DNA of 64,000 nt from Daphnia pulex (taxonomy: Eukaryota > Arthropoda > Branchiopoda > Diplostraca > Daphniidae). The stretch spans positions 8,308,001-8,372,000 of the forward strand of contig NC_060019.1 in the NCBI RefSeq assembly GCF_021134715.1, read 5' to 3'. Shown here piece after piece: positions 35,601 to 48,708 of this stretch (the first letter of the stretch is position 1; each line of letters begins with the position of its first letter). The notes under the pieces were generated by a model. That model was not told the DNA's origin and did not search any database. It worked only from the letters and a program-made list of their open reading frames with translations. The translations under genes and the position numbers were made by a program.

Positions 35601-38306
35601 GCGAACAATAAACCACCAAACAACGGATGAAGAGAGAGAGAGAGAAACGGGCCAATGAATACTACCCGCAATAAAACGACGACGACGACGACAACAACAA
35701 CATAACCGGGAATAATAATATATATATCTAGGCCAGCAGGAGCACTACGAAACGGTTCTACTAGGCAAAGAGCCAACAGCAGAGCTGGGCAAAGAAAAAC
35801 ACGTTATTGCCTGGCACCCCCGTTTTTATCGGGTCCGTTTCATCCACCCGTTCTTCTTCTTATAATGCGCAAAATGGAGAAGACAACAACCGCAAAACAA
35901 CAAAACAACCTAAAGAGTTTGGCGCTGCGGAATAGAAACCAAAAAATAAAGGTGCGGAAAAAGACAAAAATAGGATCACGCGTTTGATTACCGGCCGGGA
36001 TAAACTTGGAGCCGGACGGGGCCTGTTTGAGTAGAGTTGTGGGATCGCTGTCCAGCATGTCGTTGTCCATGACATCTTTTGTGCTGAAGCTGTTATTGGC
36101 GACGTGGTGCGGATGCTGGACGCCGTAGCTGCTGAGATGCGGATGGATGGGATGATGAGGCGGCGTGGGCGGCAGTTGGTAGTGCGGCACGTGCTGGGCC
36201 ATCATCATTCCGCCGCCGCCGCCGCCACGGTGCGGGTACGTCGATCCGGTTGACGACGACACCAAAGTCGTCAGGCCCGTCGACGACGGACCGTGACCAC
36301 CGCCGCCGCCCATTTGGCGGCCGTTGAGGCGGCCCATACTGCTGCTGCTGTTGGTACCTCGCGACGGAGGCGTCTGGTACTGTTGTTGCTGTTGTTGCAC
36401 GCTAATGTGATCATCCACTTCGCGGTCCAATTCGTCTTCCTCGTCGTCGTCCAGCACCAAAAGTCCAACTGAATAAATTTCGACACAAAAAGGAAAAAAG
36501 AAAAACGTCAGAAACTGATGAAAAGTTGTTTTTTTCTTTCCCCCCTTTTTATTTCGTTATTTCCGTCCGGAATTTATGAGCAAACCGGATGTGTCCTTGC
36601 TCCTTTTTTTTTTTTTTTTATTTGGGAGGATGTATCGCCGTAGGGGACGGATCGATAAATCTACCCCGGGGGACTCTGATCTACGCGCAACTGAATATCG
36701 CGATGATATTTTCGCCAACTTTGATGCGCTTATCATTCCGCGAATCCTTTCCAGCACAGTCTGAGAGACAACACCAAGGAGACGATGTGTAGTGGATGGA
36801 TGGAATACTTCATGTCATTAAAGGGCCTCATTACGTAGGGGAGGATCCTTCAACCGATCCCAACATTGAACCTGGACGAAACCTGGTGGAACTCAACTCG
36901 GGACGGGCGGGATTGGACTTGACATTGGCGGCCATCCGGGCGAATCAAACCGGACCTCACGGCCCCATTGAAACAGCTGCTCTCTTAATTATTAGACAAA
37001 CAGAACCCGTCCGAAAAAGGGGGAAGAAACAAAACCGAAAAAGAGACTCGACTTTTCCAACTTGAGGGATGGCTGGCGGCCGCATCACTTTTCATGTAAA
37101 GGAGCGGATCGATCCTCATCCCTTTCGGCTGATGATCCCCCCTAGTCCGGGTGAAAACCTTGAGCGGGCGTGAGTTGGTGTCCCGATGGGTCTTGACTAT
37201 CATTTCTATTCGCCACTGTGGATCTCTCAATGAGTTGGGTGGGGTCTACGCTAAAAGTGAACAGTGCGTGTCCAGTTTCCTAAGGAGGGATCAATCCCAT
37301 ATTTCCCGAGGAGGATTTCCTTGTTGATCAGGGAAGGGAAGAAGAAAAAATAAAGAAAAAACCAAAAAATTGGTAGACGACGAGCGACGACGACGCCAAG
37401 GCGTTTGGAAGCTGAGAAAATCCATAGCGAATAAGCAGAAGCAGAAGAAGAAGAAGAAGAAGAAGAGGCGGACGAACAAGAAAGCGTGGGAGAGTGCGCA
37501 GCAGGAGAGCTGCGACTGGTGCTTATTTGAAAGGCGTGGATTTGACACTGTCAAAGTATTAAGGGAGGCGACGCGTGCAATGGAAGAAGCCCATCTCATT
37601 CTTCTTCTTTCTCTAGCAAAAGGTGCAAACAAAAAGCAGAAAAAATGGGCCAAACCAAACAACTTGGAAAGAAAAAAAGAAAAACTTTTTCTTTTTTTTT
37701 TTCTTTTTTTACCTTTTCAAAAAATATAAAACGAAAAAAAGGAAAAAAGTCGAAGAAATCAATAGCGGTCAAAACTTAAAAAAACGCGGAGGAGGCGTTG
37801 CTCACCCCCCAAAACTTTTCGGAAGAGAACCGCCGAGTTCAAGTTTTGTTGAAAAACGTCCACCGCGCGGACTATTGACTCAGGCTATTTGGCAGTTTCA
37901 TTTTCCACGTACTTTTATTTTCCTCTTCTGCTGTTGGGGAGTTGCTCAGAAATGGAAAACAGCTAATAAATAGAGCTGACTCTCCCCCATCGCCAAAACC
38001 CGACCAACAGTTGAACAAGTTGGAGAGGACCCTCGACCCTGTGTGAGCTTGTCGCCAGGAGTAGTCAGAAAAAACCGTGAGAGTAGCTGTGAGCTGAGAA
38101 AATATCCAGCTCTATACACACTAGATATATTCCGGGTGGATGAGAGGAGGGTGGAACAATATTTGTCCGAGCTGGGTGGAGTGTTTTAATCCCGTGTTAT
38201 TGAAGACCTGCATGCAGAGTTGCAGACGTCTAACGCTCGGCTCTGACACGGGTTAGATAGACGAATAACAAGCAACTAGAAGGGAAAAAATACAAAAAGT
38301 GAACCC

Positions 38307-38339
<33 letters not shown>

Positions 38340-41300
38340 GGGAGAGGCGGAAGCCATTTTCACACTGGGATCTCTTTTGCACACACACAGACATCAGGCA
38401 CACATGGGCTAAAGGGACACTCGACACTCCTCCTCTACACGGAAAATGTGGATATATAGACGAAACGCGGGGGCCACTTGAACTGAATTTCGCCACGGGT
38501 GTGACACAAGGAAAATAAATAGCCGGCGCTTCCTGACCGTCCGTCCTCGCTCTCCTTATTTTCCCCCTCGTTCCAATCAATAAACAACAAACACTCGACA
38601 AGTCACGAAATGGAAAATAAATTTACAAAGAAATCCTAACCAATAAATGAATATATACTTTCACTTTTTTTATATACAACATTCGCCGAAACAAGATCGA
38701 TCAGAATCTGATAATCAGACAAGGCGCAAAAAAAAAATTTGATTTGAAAAACAAATTTTTTTTTTTAAATATTTTCGGGAGCGCCTCAAACCAGTTGACT
38801 CCATTTCGGCTTTACCTTTCACTCCCGTACAACACAGTGAATGAACGACATTCATGACCGCGCCTCCCTTCTATTTTCCTATTTTTTGGGGGGTATGTTA
38901 TCCTCCACTTTACTATACAGAGCACTCGATAGATCCAGCAAACTCTCCGCATCGATCAAAAGGGAGGCATCACACACACACAAAAAAAAAAGGAAAAGTA
39001 AAAGGAAAAAAAAAAAAGTAGACGAGAGATCGGCTCGACGTCTCTCGGGAGGCACTTTCACGGCAGATTGGTCGCGCCCTTCTTCTTTTTCTGCTTCTCC
39101 CGACATGTATATACATATATATATACTCCCTAGCGGTCGAGAGATATAACACAGTTCTAGTCTTACCGACGGGCACACACAACCCCCCCCCCCTTCCATA
39201 TAGGCCCCCGACAACTTTCTTCCAGTTGTCGAGCGGAGGCGTACAGAGAGAGAGAGGAACACGGGCGAGCACGAGTCGACGTTTGTGTGTGAGTGCGCGG
39301 CCATCAATCTGTCACCGATGAAGACAAGCGGCAAAGACAGTGACGGAGTCGACTGATTAATAGCCACGGCCAGTGGACTACGCTATCTTATCATACTATA
39401 CGTTGATATCAAAGAAGAAAAACACCTTTGGAATATTAGAAAAAAGAAACTCGACGGGGACTGGATGGAACCTCCGAGGTGGTCGGCATCCATTTTGGGG
39501 GGGTAGTACGCGGGGCATTCTACTTTATTTTTTCTCTGGCTGAAAGAAAATGGATAAGGGAAAAGAGTGGGACGACAACATCGTTTGGGGAGAAATAAAA
39601 ACGAGTGTGGCGACAACTTGGGCCATCAGGTCGTAAAATATCAGAAAACGGAGTAACTGAATTGTGTCGCCGACTCGCCGAGTGTACAAATCAACTGGAA
39701 GGTTGTGCGCAATTAAAATGAAAGGCATCCCCCCATTCCTGGCGTCGTCGTTCTCGAGGTGGTCCGCTTGCGCCTTTTGGCATATTTATACGCGTGACTT
39801 GTTTTATGTTTTAGACGACCGCCGCGATGGATGGCCTTCCCAACATCTTTCATCCACTCTCTTTCTTATATAGAAAATATAATTCGCCTTTTTTTTCTTC
39901 TTTCCTTTTCGTGAAATAATAAAAAAAAAATATGCGCCAAAGAGGTCCACACCCAAAAAAACTAAATAAATAAAATAAAAAATAAGAAAAAGCGGCTGCT
40001 GCCCCTCTGAGCAATTCGTTTTGCTTTTGAATGATGGCGCCTTTTTGATAACCCACCAATTGGTAAACTGGAGGGGAGAGAAAAATAACTTTTTTTTTTC
40101 GAGAGAGAGAGATAGAACTAGGTATTATATATCAAGTATCATTAATCGCGTAATTCAATGTTGGTGTTGTTGTAAACCCCCAGCACGAACAGACAAGGAT
40201 TTCTCCTTTTTGATGGTATAAACTTTTGGTTGAGGGGGAAATTTTGTTTTGTGCGACGTCATGATGGAAATATAAGCGGCTGCTGCGAAGAAAAACTCCA
40301 TTTGGGATGCGGTTGGAGAGACCAACAACAACAGCAACTCCCTTTTTTTTCTAACTTTGAACCCAAAAGTTTTTTCCACCATTTTCCTCTCTCCTTTCTT
40401 GTACACATTGAAACGGGCCAAATGTAGCCGATCCATTCCATCTCTCTCTGCCTTGTAGAGACGAACCCTCCTGCTGCTGGTGCTGCTGCACCCCGCCTTG
40501 TGTATATATTCACGATGATGCGGAAGTTGCAACGGCAGCTGATGAATTTCACGTTGCGACGACTCCGGGAAAAAGCGAACGGAAACCACAGCGGAGAAAA
40601 AGGAGCGGGGTGGGGGGGGGGGGAGAGCGAATCGCGTCGTACTCGTCTATAAGCTTCGTTAGCTAATGGCTTCTGGCTCGGATGTGTATACAATAACATA
40701 TCTGTCATCCATCCATCCATCCATTGGGTTGGAGGGAAGTAGTGGCTGGATAGAAAGCCAACACACACACAATATCAAAAACCCCTAGCCACATAGACAT
40801 TGAGGACACACACACACACAGACGAAGAGAAGAAGAAGACACACACACAGACACACACACACTGTCACGATCGATATAACGGAACGGTTGCGGGATTGGC
40901 ATCATTTCCGGCTGGAGCTCTCACGAAATCCGGAATCTCTTGACTCTTCTCCAATTTTGTTTCTCTCTCTTCTCTCTCTTCTTCCCACCCACCCCTTTTA
41001 TTCCCTCCTCCTCCTGTGCGGATGGGGGGAGACTCTCATCCGGCGGGAGAGAAGAAAAAGCGTCTACTCCGCCTTCCATCTACTCTTATAGGTACACACA
41101 AACAATACTCGGCTTCTATCCATCTATCTATATATATATACCTATACTACAACAATCGTCTTTCTCTCTCTGTATTGATTTCTATCCATCCAGCAATGGA
41201 CTAGATAATCGATCCGTCGACTTCCTCCGACTCTTCGTCTTCTTCTTCTCCTCTTTTTTTTTATTATTTTCTCATTCGTTCATCAAACAAACAACAACCG

Positions 41301-44300
41301 AACCCTCCTCCTTCTACCCACCAGCTCCGAAAGAAAAAAAAACATATCCAGCGCACACCGGAAGGAGGCTGTGGCAGCCCAGCATTTTGTTTTTGTTTGG
41401 TTAGAGACTTTGGCCGGCGCGCCCGTTTTGCCGGATAGAAAAATAAGAAAAAAGGGGGGATCTTATATATATATATATATCTTTCCCTCTGAGCAGTTTT
41501 GTGGGCCACACATTCTTCTTATCTGCCGTGTGTCCCACGATGCCAATATTTGCGCACCCGTAAAGTTTTTCTCAAAGGATAGAAGATGGAAGGACCCCCT
41601 GTCTGTCTGTCTGTTGTGCTGTGCGTGAGAGGAAAACAGACGGATTGGCTAGCGACGTGTACACCAAAAGAGAAGAGATGATGAGAAAATGTTTCCCTTT
41701 TTTTTTTGTTTTGCGCCGGAGGTTGTGATGTACCACAGCGAGCCGCTGCTGATGCACTTGTCTATTCAGCGCGGGGAGCAAGGTCGTCCGCGAGCTGCCA
41801 AAGACAAACACGGAACAACGACTAACGGCGGAGCAGCGCAGCAGCTCTTCGTCGCCCAGTCAGATCAATTGATCACACACAGAAAACAACGGGGCCAGAG
41901 AGATACACAGGCGAAAGGAAACAAGACAAGTGGTGGTGGTGGCAGTGGTGGTGGTACTCTAACCCCGTTTGAGCACAAGCTGGGGGTCTCGTCGCAAAGT
42001 CCCACGTTTTGTTGGTTTATGGAAATGGCCCTTGTTTTCCCCCTCAACTCGTTTCGACAACTAAGTACACACAGAGACGTATAGATATCGATAGTAACTA
42101 CTGCTGATGTACCCCCACAAGCTCTCCTCCTCTCGCACCGGGAGACTGGGCAACTTGCTCCGGAGGAGGAGTGACATGTTTTTGCCCGAGTCAAAGGGGT
42201 GCTGGGGGGAAAACGGAATTTCTAACCGAACGGAATTTTTCGTTGCGATCTGTCAGCCAAAGTCTCTTATCTTTTCTTCTTTCCGGGGGTTTTCAGAAAA
42301 ACACAGACCAAGTCTATAACTAATTAAATAAGAGTCTGAGAAAGAAAAAAGGGATAGAAGGAAAGAAAAAAGGTGTTTTGTTTCTTATTGGCTGGCCACA
42401 GACAGACAAGGGCACGGAGGGGGTCGGCCGGATACAAAATGTTGGAAGGAAAAAAAGTCCCAAGGAGACGCAAGCGAAGTAGAAAGTGATCCGCACAGCG
42501 GGGAAGTTGTCTCTTTCTCTCTATCCTTCTGCAGTCCATCGAGGACAATCCACGCATTCCGGGCCGTTGAGTTGGTAAAAGGAAAAAAAGAAGAAGAAGA
42601 AAATCTCATCGACGCCGACAGGAAACGGAACGGAACTAAATGGACGGAAAGATATCGGGGACCGGAACGAATGCAATCTTAATGATCCGTACAGCCCCCA
42701 AAAAGCCTTTGCCGCATTTTGTTTCATTTTTCTTTTCTTTTTTTCCCTTTTGATCCCGAAGCAGAAAGAAAGAAAAATGAAACTCATTAGGAATAGAAAT
42801 ACAAGAAACGGAGGAGGGTTGGATGACCGGATCGTGAGTTGTGGGTGCCTAGCTCGTTAAAATGATTTCTCAAAAAACTTAAAAAATCTTCACGCGCTCC
42901 TTCCGTCGCCGCTAGTCACTGTCCGTTTTCGGTCAGGAAAAAAAATTGACAAATGGATAGGAGGCCTCTGAGAATCGTCCGTTTGAAGTGATGGTTACTT
43001 TTTTCGACTTCTCTCAAGTCTAACAAGATTTGATTCCCAGCGGAGGCGAAAAGCTACTCGGACTTTGAGCTGGACTTTTGAGCTAGCAGATCCGTCTTGG
43101 TTGCCCAGTCACACGGTGCTCGTCAGAAAAGAGAATCTGGTAGAATTTGTGTATTTTATAGACTCGAGACGAGTCTATAAAATCTAGTAGGAAGAAGAAG
43201 GGGGGAAATATTTTTCTTAAGAGAATCGAAGAAATTGATGATGGCCGTTTGTGTTGTTGTCGATGATCCATCACTGATGAATCACGGACTTTTTTGTTTT
43301 TTTGTGTGGTTTTTTTTTTGTGTGTTTCTGGTTGAGGTAGCCGATGACGAGGGTTTTCTGTCCATGCATCAGACAATCACATACCAAAGAGGAAGCAGCA
43401 GATGATGGAACGAGTTGCCGGCCAGTTACACAAGCCCGGCATTATTTTTATCTCTTTTTTTCTTCGCTTCTTGAGTCAGTTTTTGGTTTCGAAACCTTTT
43501 GAGTGAGTCAACAGACGACTAGGGAAAAAAAGACACGTGGAAGCCTATTGCTGCCCTTGTCCAGCCAATAAGTTGCGCGTGTCTTCGCTCCGATGGCCAC
43601 CGCAAGATGAGCAACCCAAAAGGGCTCAAGGCGAGAAAAAAACAAAAAAACAAAAGAAAAAGTGGATGGGGCCTGTCAAAAATGTCGCCAAACTGCCGGC
43701 AAAAGAGTTTGCCGTCTACTTTGAAATTCCAAACGTCACATCATCTCGGCTCCCCCAAAAAAGATCTCGAATCATTTGACGAACAAACACGAGCAAACAA
43801 ATGTACGCGAAAAGAAGAAAAAGAGCCGCCGGCAGAATCTATCTACGCACATGTCTACTCGATCACGTCCAACGGCATCAAAGAAAAAAAAGAAAAATCC
43901 CGAAAAAAATCGATAATCACGAGACCTGCCCTTGCGCTGGATCGTCGTCGTAACTTTTGTCGGCGATGGATAGATTGAATAGACGGGATAAATGAGGCAA
44001 CAACCATGTTTTCTTCTTCTTCGTGAAAAAAAAACAAGAAAAAAAAATCTCGGCTGTAAAACTGCCAATAATTTTTCTGTTTTTTGTTTTTTTCTCGACG
44101 CTTTGTCGGGAGCGCAGAGGAGCCCACCCGAACACAGAAAATAAAACAACAAACATTCGGGCAGATGAAGCTCAAAAGAGGGTGGAAACGGTTGTCTCAA
44201 TGCCTCGTTACACACATACACAAGACAGAGCCACACACACACACCCATCCAAGCCAGCCAGTCTCAGAAAGATGATATCTCATCCATACCATATGCGTTC

Positions 44301-47300
44301 TCTCTCTTCTTCTTCTTGTTGTGTGTTATGTGCCTAGCTTCTTTCAACTTGATTTCCATCCCAACATATTTTTTCGAGATTTTTTTATTTTTTGTTTTGT
44401 TTGTTTTTTTCCGGAAGATGTTGTTGATACAAACAGACGGAGGACCGAAATCAATGTCGGGAAAAGGGAACGACACACACCAGCAGTTCGTGAGAAGGTT
44501 TTTATCGGCGCGTTGAGCGCGCGACGTCTTGATTATCCCGAGGAAGGACGACGACGACGACAACATGAGAAATAGACGAAGGCAACCCGCCGGCCCGGAG
44601 GAAAGAAGAAGAAGAGACGTACGAGCTATCGTAAGATATAAACCCACACAAAGATACGGCTTGTGGGGGGTTATTTCAATATATTCCAACGGGTCTCTTT
44701 TTCTCTCTGTGTGTCAGCTGCTGCCGTGCCACTGGAGATCGGGTGCACAGTTAAGCCACGAAAGGAGAAAAAAGAAGAAGAAACTCTTTTTTTTTCTGAA
44801 GGAATAACCAGCTGGACCCGATATATATGCTAATCTAATGGGCCTCCTTGTAAGGCCACTAAAGAAAAATAAAGAAAAAAACCTTTTTTTTTTTCTTCAT
44901 CGTGTCTTTTTTGTCTCAACACGAAAAAGAGCCACGGTTGTAAGTCAAGGCATCTGGTCGGCCGGCCACCGATCAGGTGTTGCAAGACAGCGATGAAAAG
45001 GGTTTTTAAAAGGAAACACATCCCAACCAAATAAGAGAGAGAGAGAGAAAAGAGAGATGGTAATGAATCTGTCGATTGATACAAGACGAAAGAGAGAGAG
45101 AGAACTAGATTTCCCAGCAGGTTATCATCATCTACTAGCTGGTGTATTTACTAAACAAACTCACGCCATGGCAATTCTTTTTTGTGTTTAAATTTCCCCC
45201 TTTCGGTGTATCCCATCCATCAATCGTGTAGCCTCTTTTTCTGCTCCCTTCATTACGAGCATTGCCTTTTCTTTTTATTTTCCAAAGCGTTTCATTTCGT
45301 TCGCCTTAATCGCCTATCCATTTTGTTTCTTTTTTTTTTAAAGCAAACGTTGTGTAAATCGGGTTGGAACGATCGTAAAGCGATGCGTTTAAGAATTTTT
45401 AAGAATGAAAACAAAACCAAAAATAAAAATAAATAAAAATAAAGAAGAAGAAGAAGAAGACAGAAATGGATAAAAAATAAAGAGCGATTGGAATCTCGTT
45501 GTCTTTATCTCTCCTCCGCTTATTCTCTCGTGCCCAGATGTTTCTTTAATGTCCGGCAATAAAATAAAATAATATAAAAAACGAGCCAGAAAGCCGAGGG
45601 AGGGAGACGTCATCGATGTGTGTGTGTGTACTATAACCCAGTGAGAAAAAAAAAATAAGAAAAAGAGAATTTTTTTGGTTCTGCTTTTTTCTTGGAAGAT
45701 GTCTACAATAAAGGGATGACTGGGCCGGCCGTGAGCCTTTTGTCAACCGAGACACAGACCGAATAAAATATCAACGGCAGCTGTTTGACAATGACATCAA
45801 ATCAGAAAAATCTGGACGTCGGGATCCGTTCGCCCGCGTTCAAACGAAAAACAAGTTCCATCTTATCTTATTTTCTCGGTTATTATTACCTTTTACTTTC
45901 GGCCGGGAATTCTTCCGTCCAGTCACTTCACCCAATGCGAGAAATCCGACACTGTTCAATAGATCGTCGACGATGAACATGGAACACAATTCGAAACCAA
46001 AAAAATAAAACTTGTATCGGTCGTTCAAACTTCACACTCGGCGGTAAACCAAAAAAAAATTCAAAAATGTTTCCAGCGCACGTTTCCAGGAGCACGTCCG
46101 TCCTGCTCGGCGTACGGCAACAGACTGAATGTTGTGAGAAACCCCACGACTGGATTTTGCCCCCTTTCAAAAAAGCGAACCCGGTCGTGTGTTGTTCCAG
46201 TCACTTCTTTTCCACCCCGCAGGCCAAAGGGCGGGCACATATCCTTTTTTTTTTACTATAAAATAAAAACTAGTAGAACGAAGCCAACCCCCTTTGCACA
46301 ATAATATATCCCTGAGACACACACACACATTGACCGCAGAAAAACACTCGCACTCTAGCATGTACGTATATATACATGTATATCTAGATACTAGTAGTAT
46401 TATTACTCTGTGGTATCTAGTTAAGACTGTAAAGCTCATATTAGACATTCGGGGTTGGGGGGGTTTGAAAAGGGAACCGGCGAACTATGACTGCTGTGTC
46501 CTCGCTCACCCCCCTATATCTCTCTGTATGCGCGCAAAAGCAAACTGGAATTGTTATCAAGATGAAGAAAGAAAAGGAGTTTTGGCCGAGATTGGATTGG
46601 GAAGGACTGCTCGCCGCGCAAAACAAGAGGGACTTAAAAGCGGAAGAGATGAAACAAACCCTATAGACTATTCGGCAGACCGTCCAGCTGTAGACGGAGC
46701 TGCTCTCCTCTCTCTCTCTCCCGTGGAGGAGAGATTTCTATAGAGAACAAGAAGAAGAGGCGTAATCCTTGCAGGATGGGCTCCTGGGTTCTTCTTCCCC
46801 CCATCCGAAAATCAAGGAGAGTTAAAAAAAAAAGGCCGAAGAATGGCGGGGGTCATCGTCAAAGACGGGGGCCTTAAGTTTTTGCTGGAGAAGACACAAG
46901 CACAGGAGAGAGAAACAGTGAATGGGTTTTCGTGTATGTGTGTGTACGTCGGATATATATATGGGATAGTAACTACTAGACTTAGACGGCAGTGTTGAAA
47001 GACACTCGTTTTTGTGTTATGTCACGGACCGGCAGTTTTCCATGGACTGTTGGAAAATCTTCTTTTCTTTTATTCTCTTCCCCCCTTTTATTTTTACCCC
47101 ATTCTTCGGAATACCAGGCCGTGAGCTTCTTCTTCTTCTTCTTGACAATGACACAAGATCTTTATAACCGCGACAAGTTTTTCCAACCCTCCCGGCCCAA
47201 TGTTGAAGCAAATTTCCCACCGCAGCGAATAAAAAGAAAAGAAGAAGAAGAACCGGACTGAGCGGAAGACAAGCCAGAAATTGTGGGTGATGGACATGCT

Positions 47301-48674
47301 GCCCAGCTAGAATAACAACAACACACCTGCCCGTTTTATTTTTTTCCAGTGCGCACTTGGAAGATCTTTTACACACTCGGGACTATTTTATATCCCCAGC
47401 ATCTTCTTCTTTCCTTCCTGCTGGACACCAAAATGCAATACAATGATAGCCGGAATGTTAAGTGGGGAAATCTCTGGTAGATGGTTGAGGAATGCATCCC
47501 CTCCATTTTTATTCTTTCTTACCCCCCTCCTCCACCCTCCCAACACGTCAGGTTATTATTATTATTCTTTTTTTTTTTTAAGTATTTTTTCGCTCCTCCA
47601 CAGCCCTCATCACCCAGCGATTGGCCCAGGTGCTATTGTGTGTGAATCTACTCTACTAGGCTCTGGACGTAAATGTCTAAGAAGAAAATGTATTAACAAC
47701 AACAAAAAGGACGTCAGGGTCGAGAGCAGAGCACTCCAGAAACTCCATTAATAAAACGTTTAAGATCTTTTTTTATACATTTTTTTTTTGTGTTGCTGTT
47801 GCTGATGGAAAGAATTTCCCCTTGGCCCCCCTCAACAACCGACCACCAAAAGTGTTTCGTTCTTCTTTCACATGTCGTCGACAATTGAAATGGACTCAGC
47901 CAACAAAGTAGTTCATCATCGCGGAGAAGGAAAGACGGACAGGCGAGAGGGCTCAGACTTGTTTGTATCTATTTTGATTAAGGATTACCACCGAGGATTA
48001 ACCGATAGCCCGAAAAGTAAAAAGAATGTCCAGACAAATTCCAGAGCTGTGGAGAACAAGTCCCTCACAACACTCGCGTCTCTTTCAAATATGTGTGGGG
48101 GATATCGGGGTCACGCGATGGCGACTACGTGACTGGCCACGATTGAATCAAAACGGTTCGTACTGATGGGCCTTTATGGACGGAAGTGATACTATGTTGT
48201 TGTAGAGATGATGATGATGGGCCCGGATGGGGGAGGACAAACATTTAACAAAGACATCACGCTTGATTTTTTCGAATCCCCAAAAAGTTTCTCGTCAAAA
48301 CTCAAATAGCTCACGCGGACCTGTTTCATATCGACATTCGAATGTGTATAGAGTCCCACCACCACCACCACCACTAGACAGATGATGGAATAGACGGTGG
48401 GGGAAGAGAGAGAGAGACGGAATGCTGCCACTCTGTCCAGATTATAATTGGAGGCCCTGCTGGATGTGACGACTGCAGAGTCAACCAGAGTGGCACTGGT
48501 GGTGGTGGGGGAGAGAGACGGGCGCACAACATCATTCCGTCCTGTCCAGATTGAGAAACGCGTGTGTGTACAATAAAGGTCTCTCCATCTCGCTCGACTT
48601 GGTGTAGTTACTCTTTTACTACACACACAACTGTACACGTATATATAACCCCCCGAGTTTTTCCCAGAGAAAAT

Positions 48675-48708
<34 letters not shown>

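Noticed and set aside
36796..37065. Plus-strand 89-codon frame just upstream of teneurin exon 2
   Set aside because: Less repetitive than its surroundings, so I considered an exon, but it has no recognisable family and no convincing splice pair.
46294..46743. Plus-strand 149-codon frame in the long teneurin intron
   Set aside because: Starts in a CA repeat, has no recognisable domain and no splice context.
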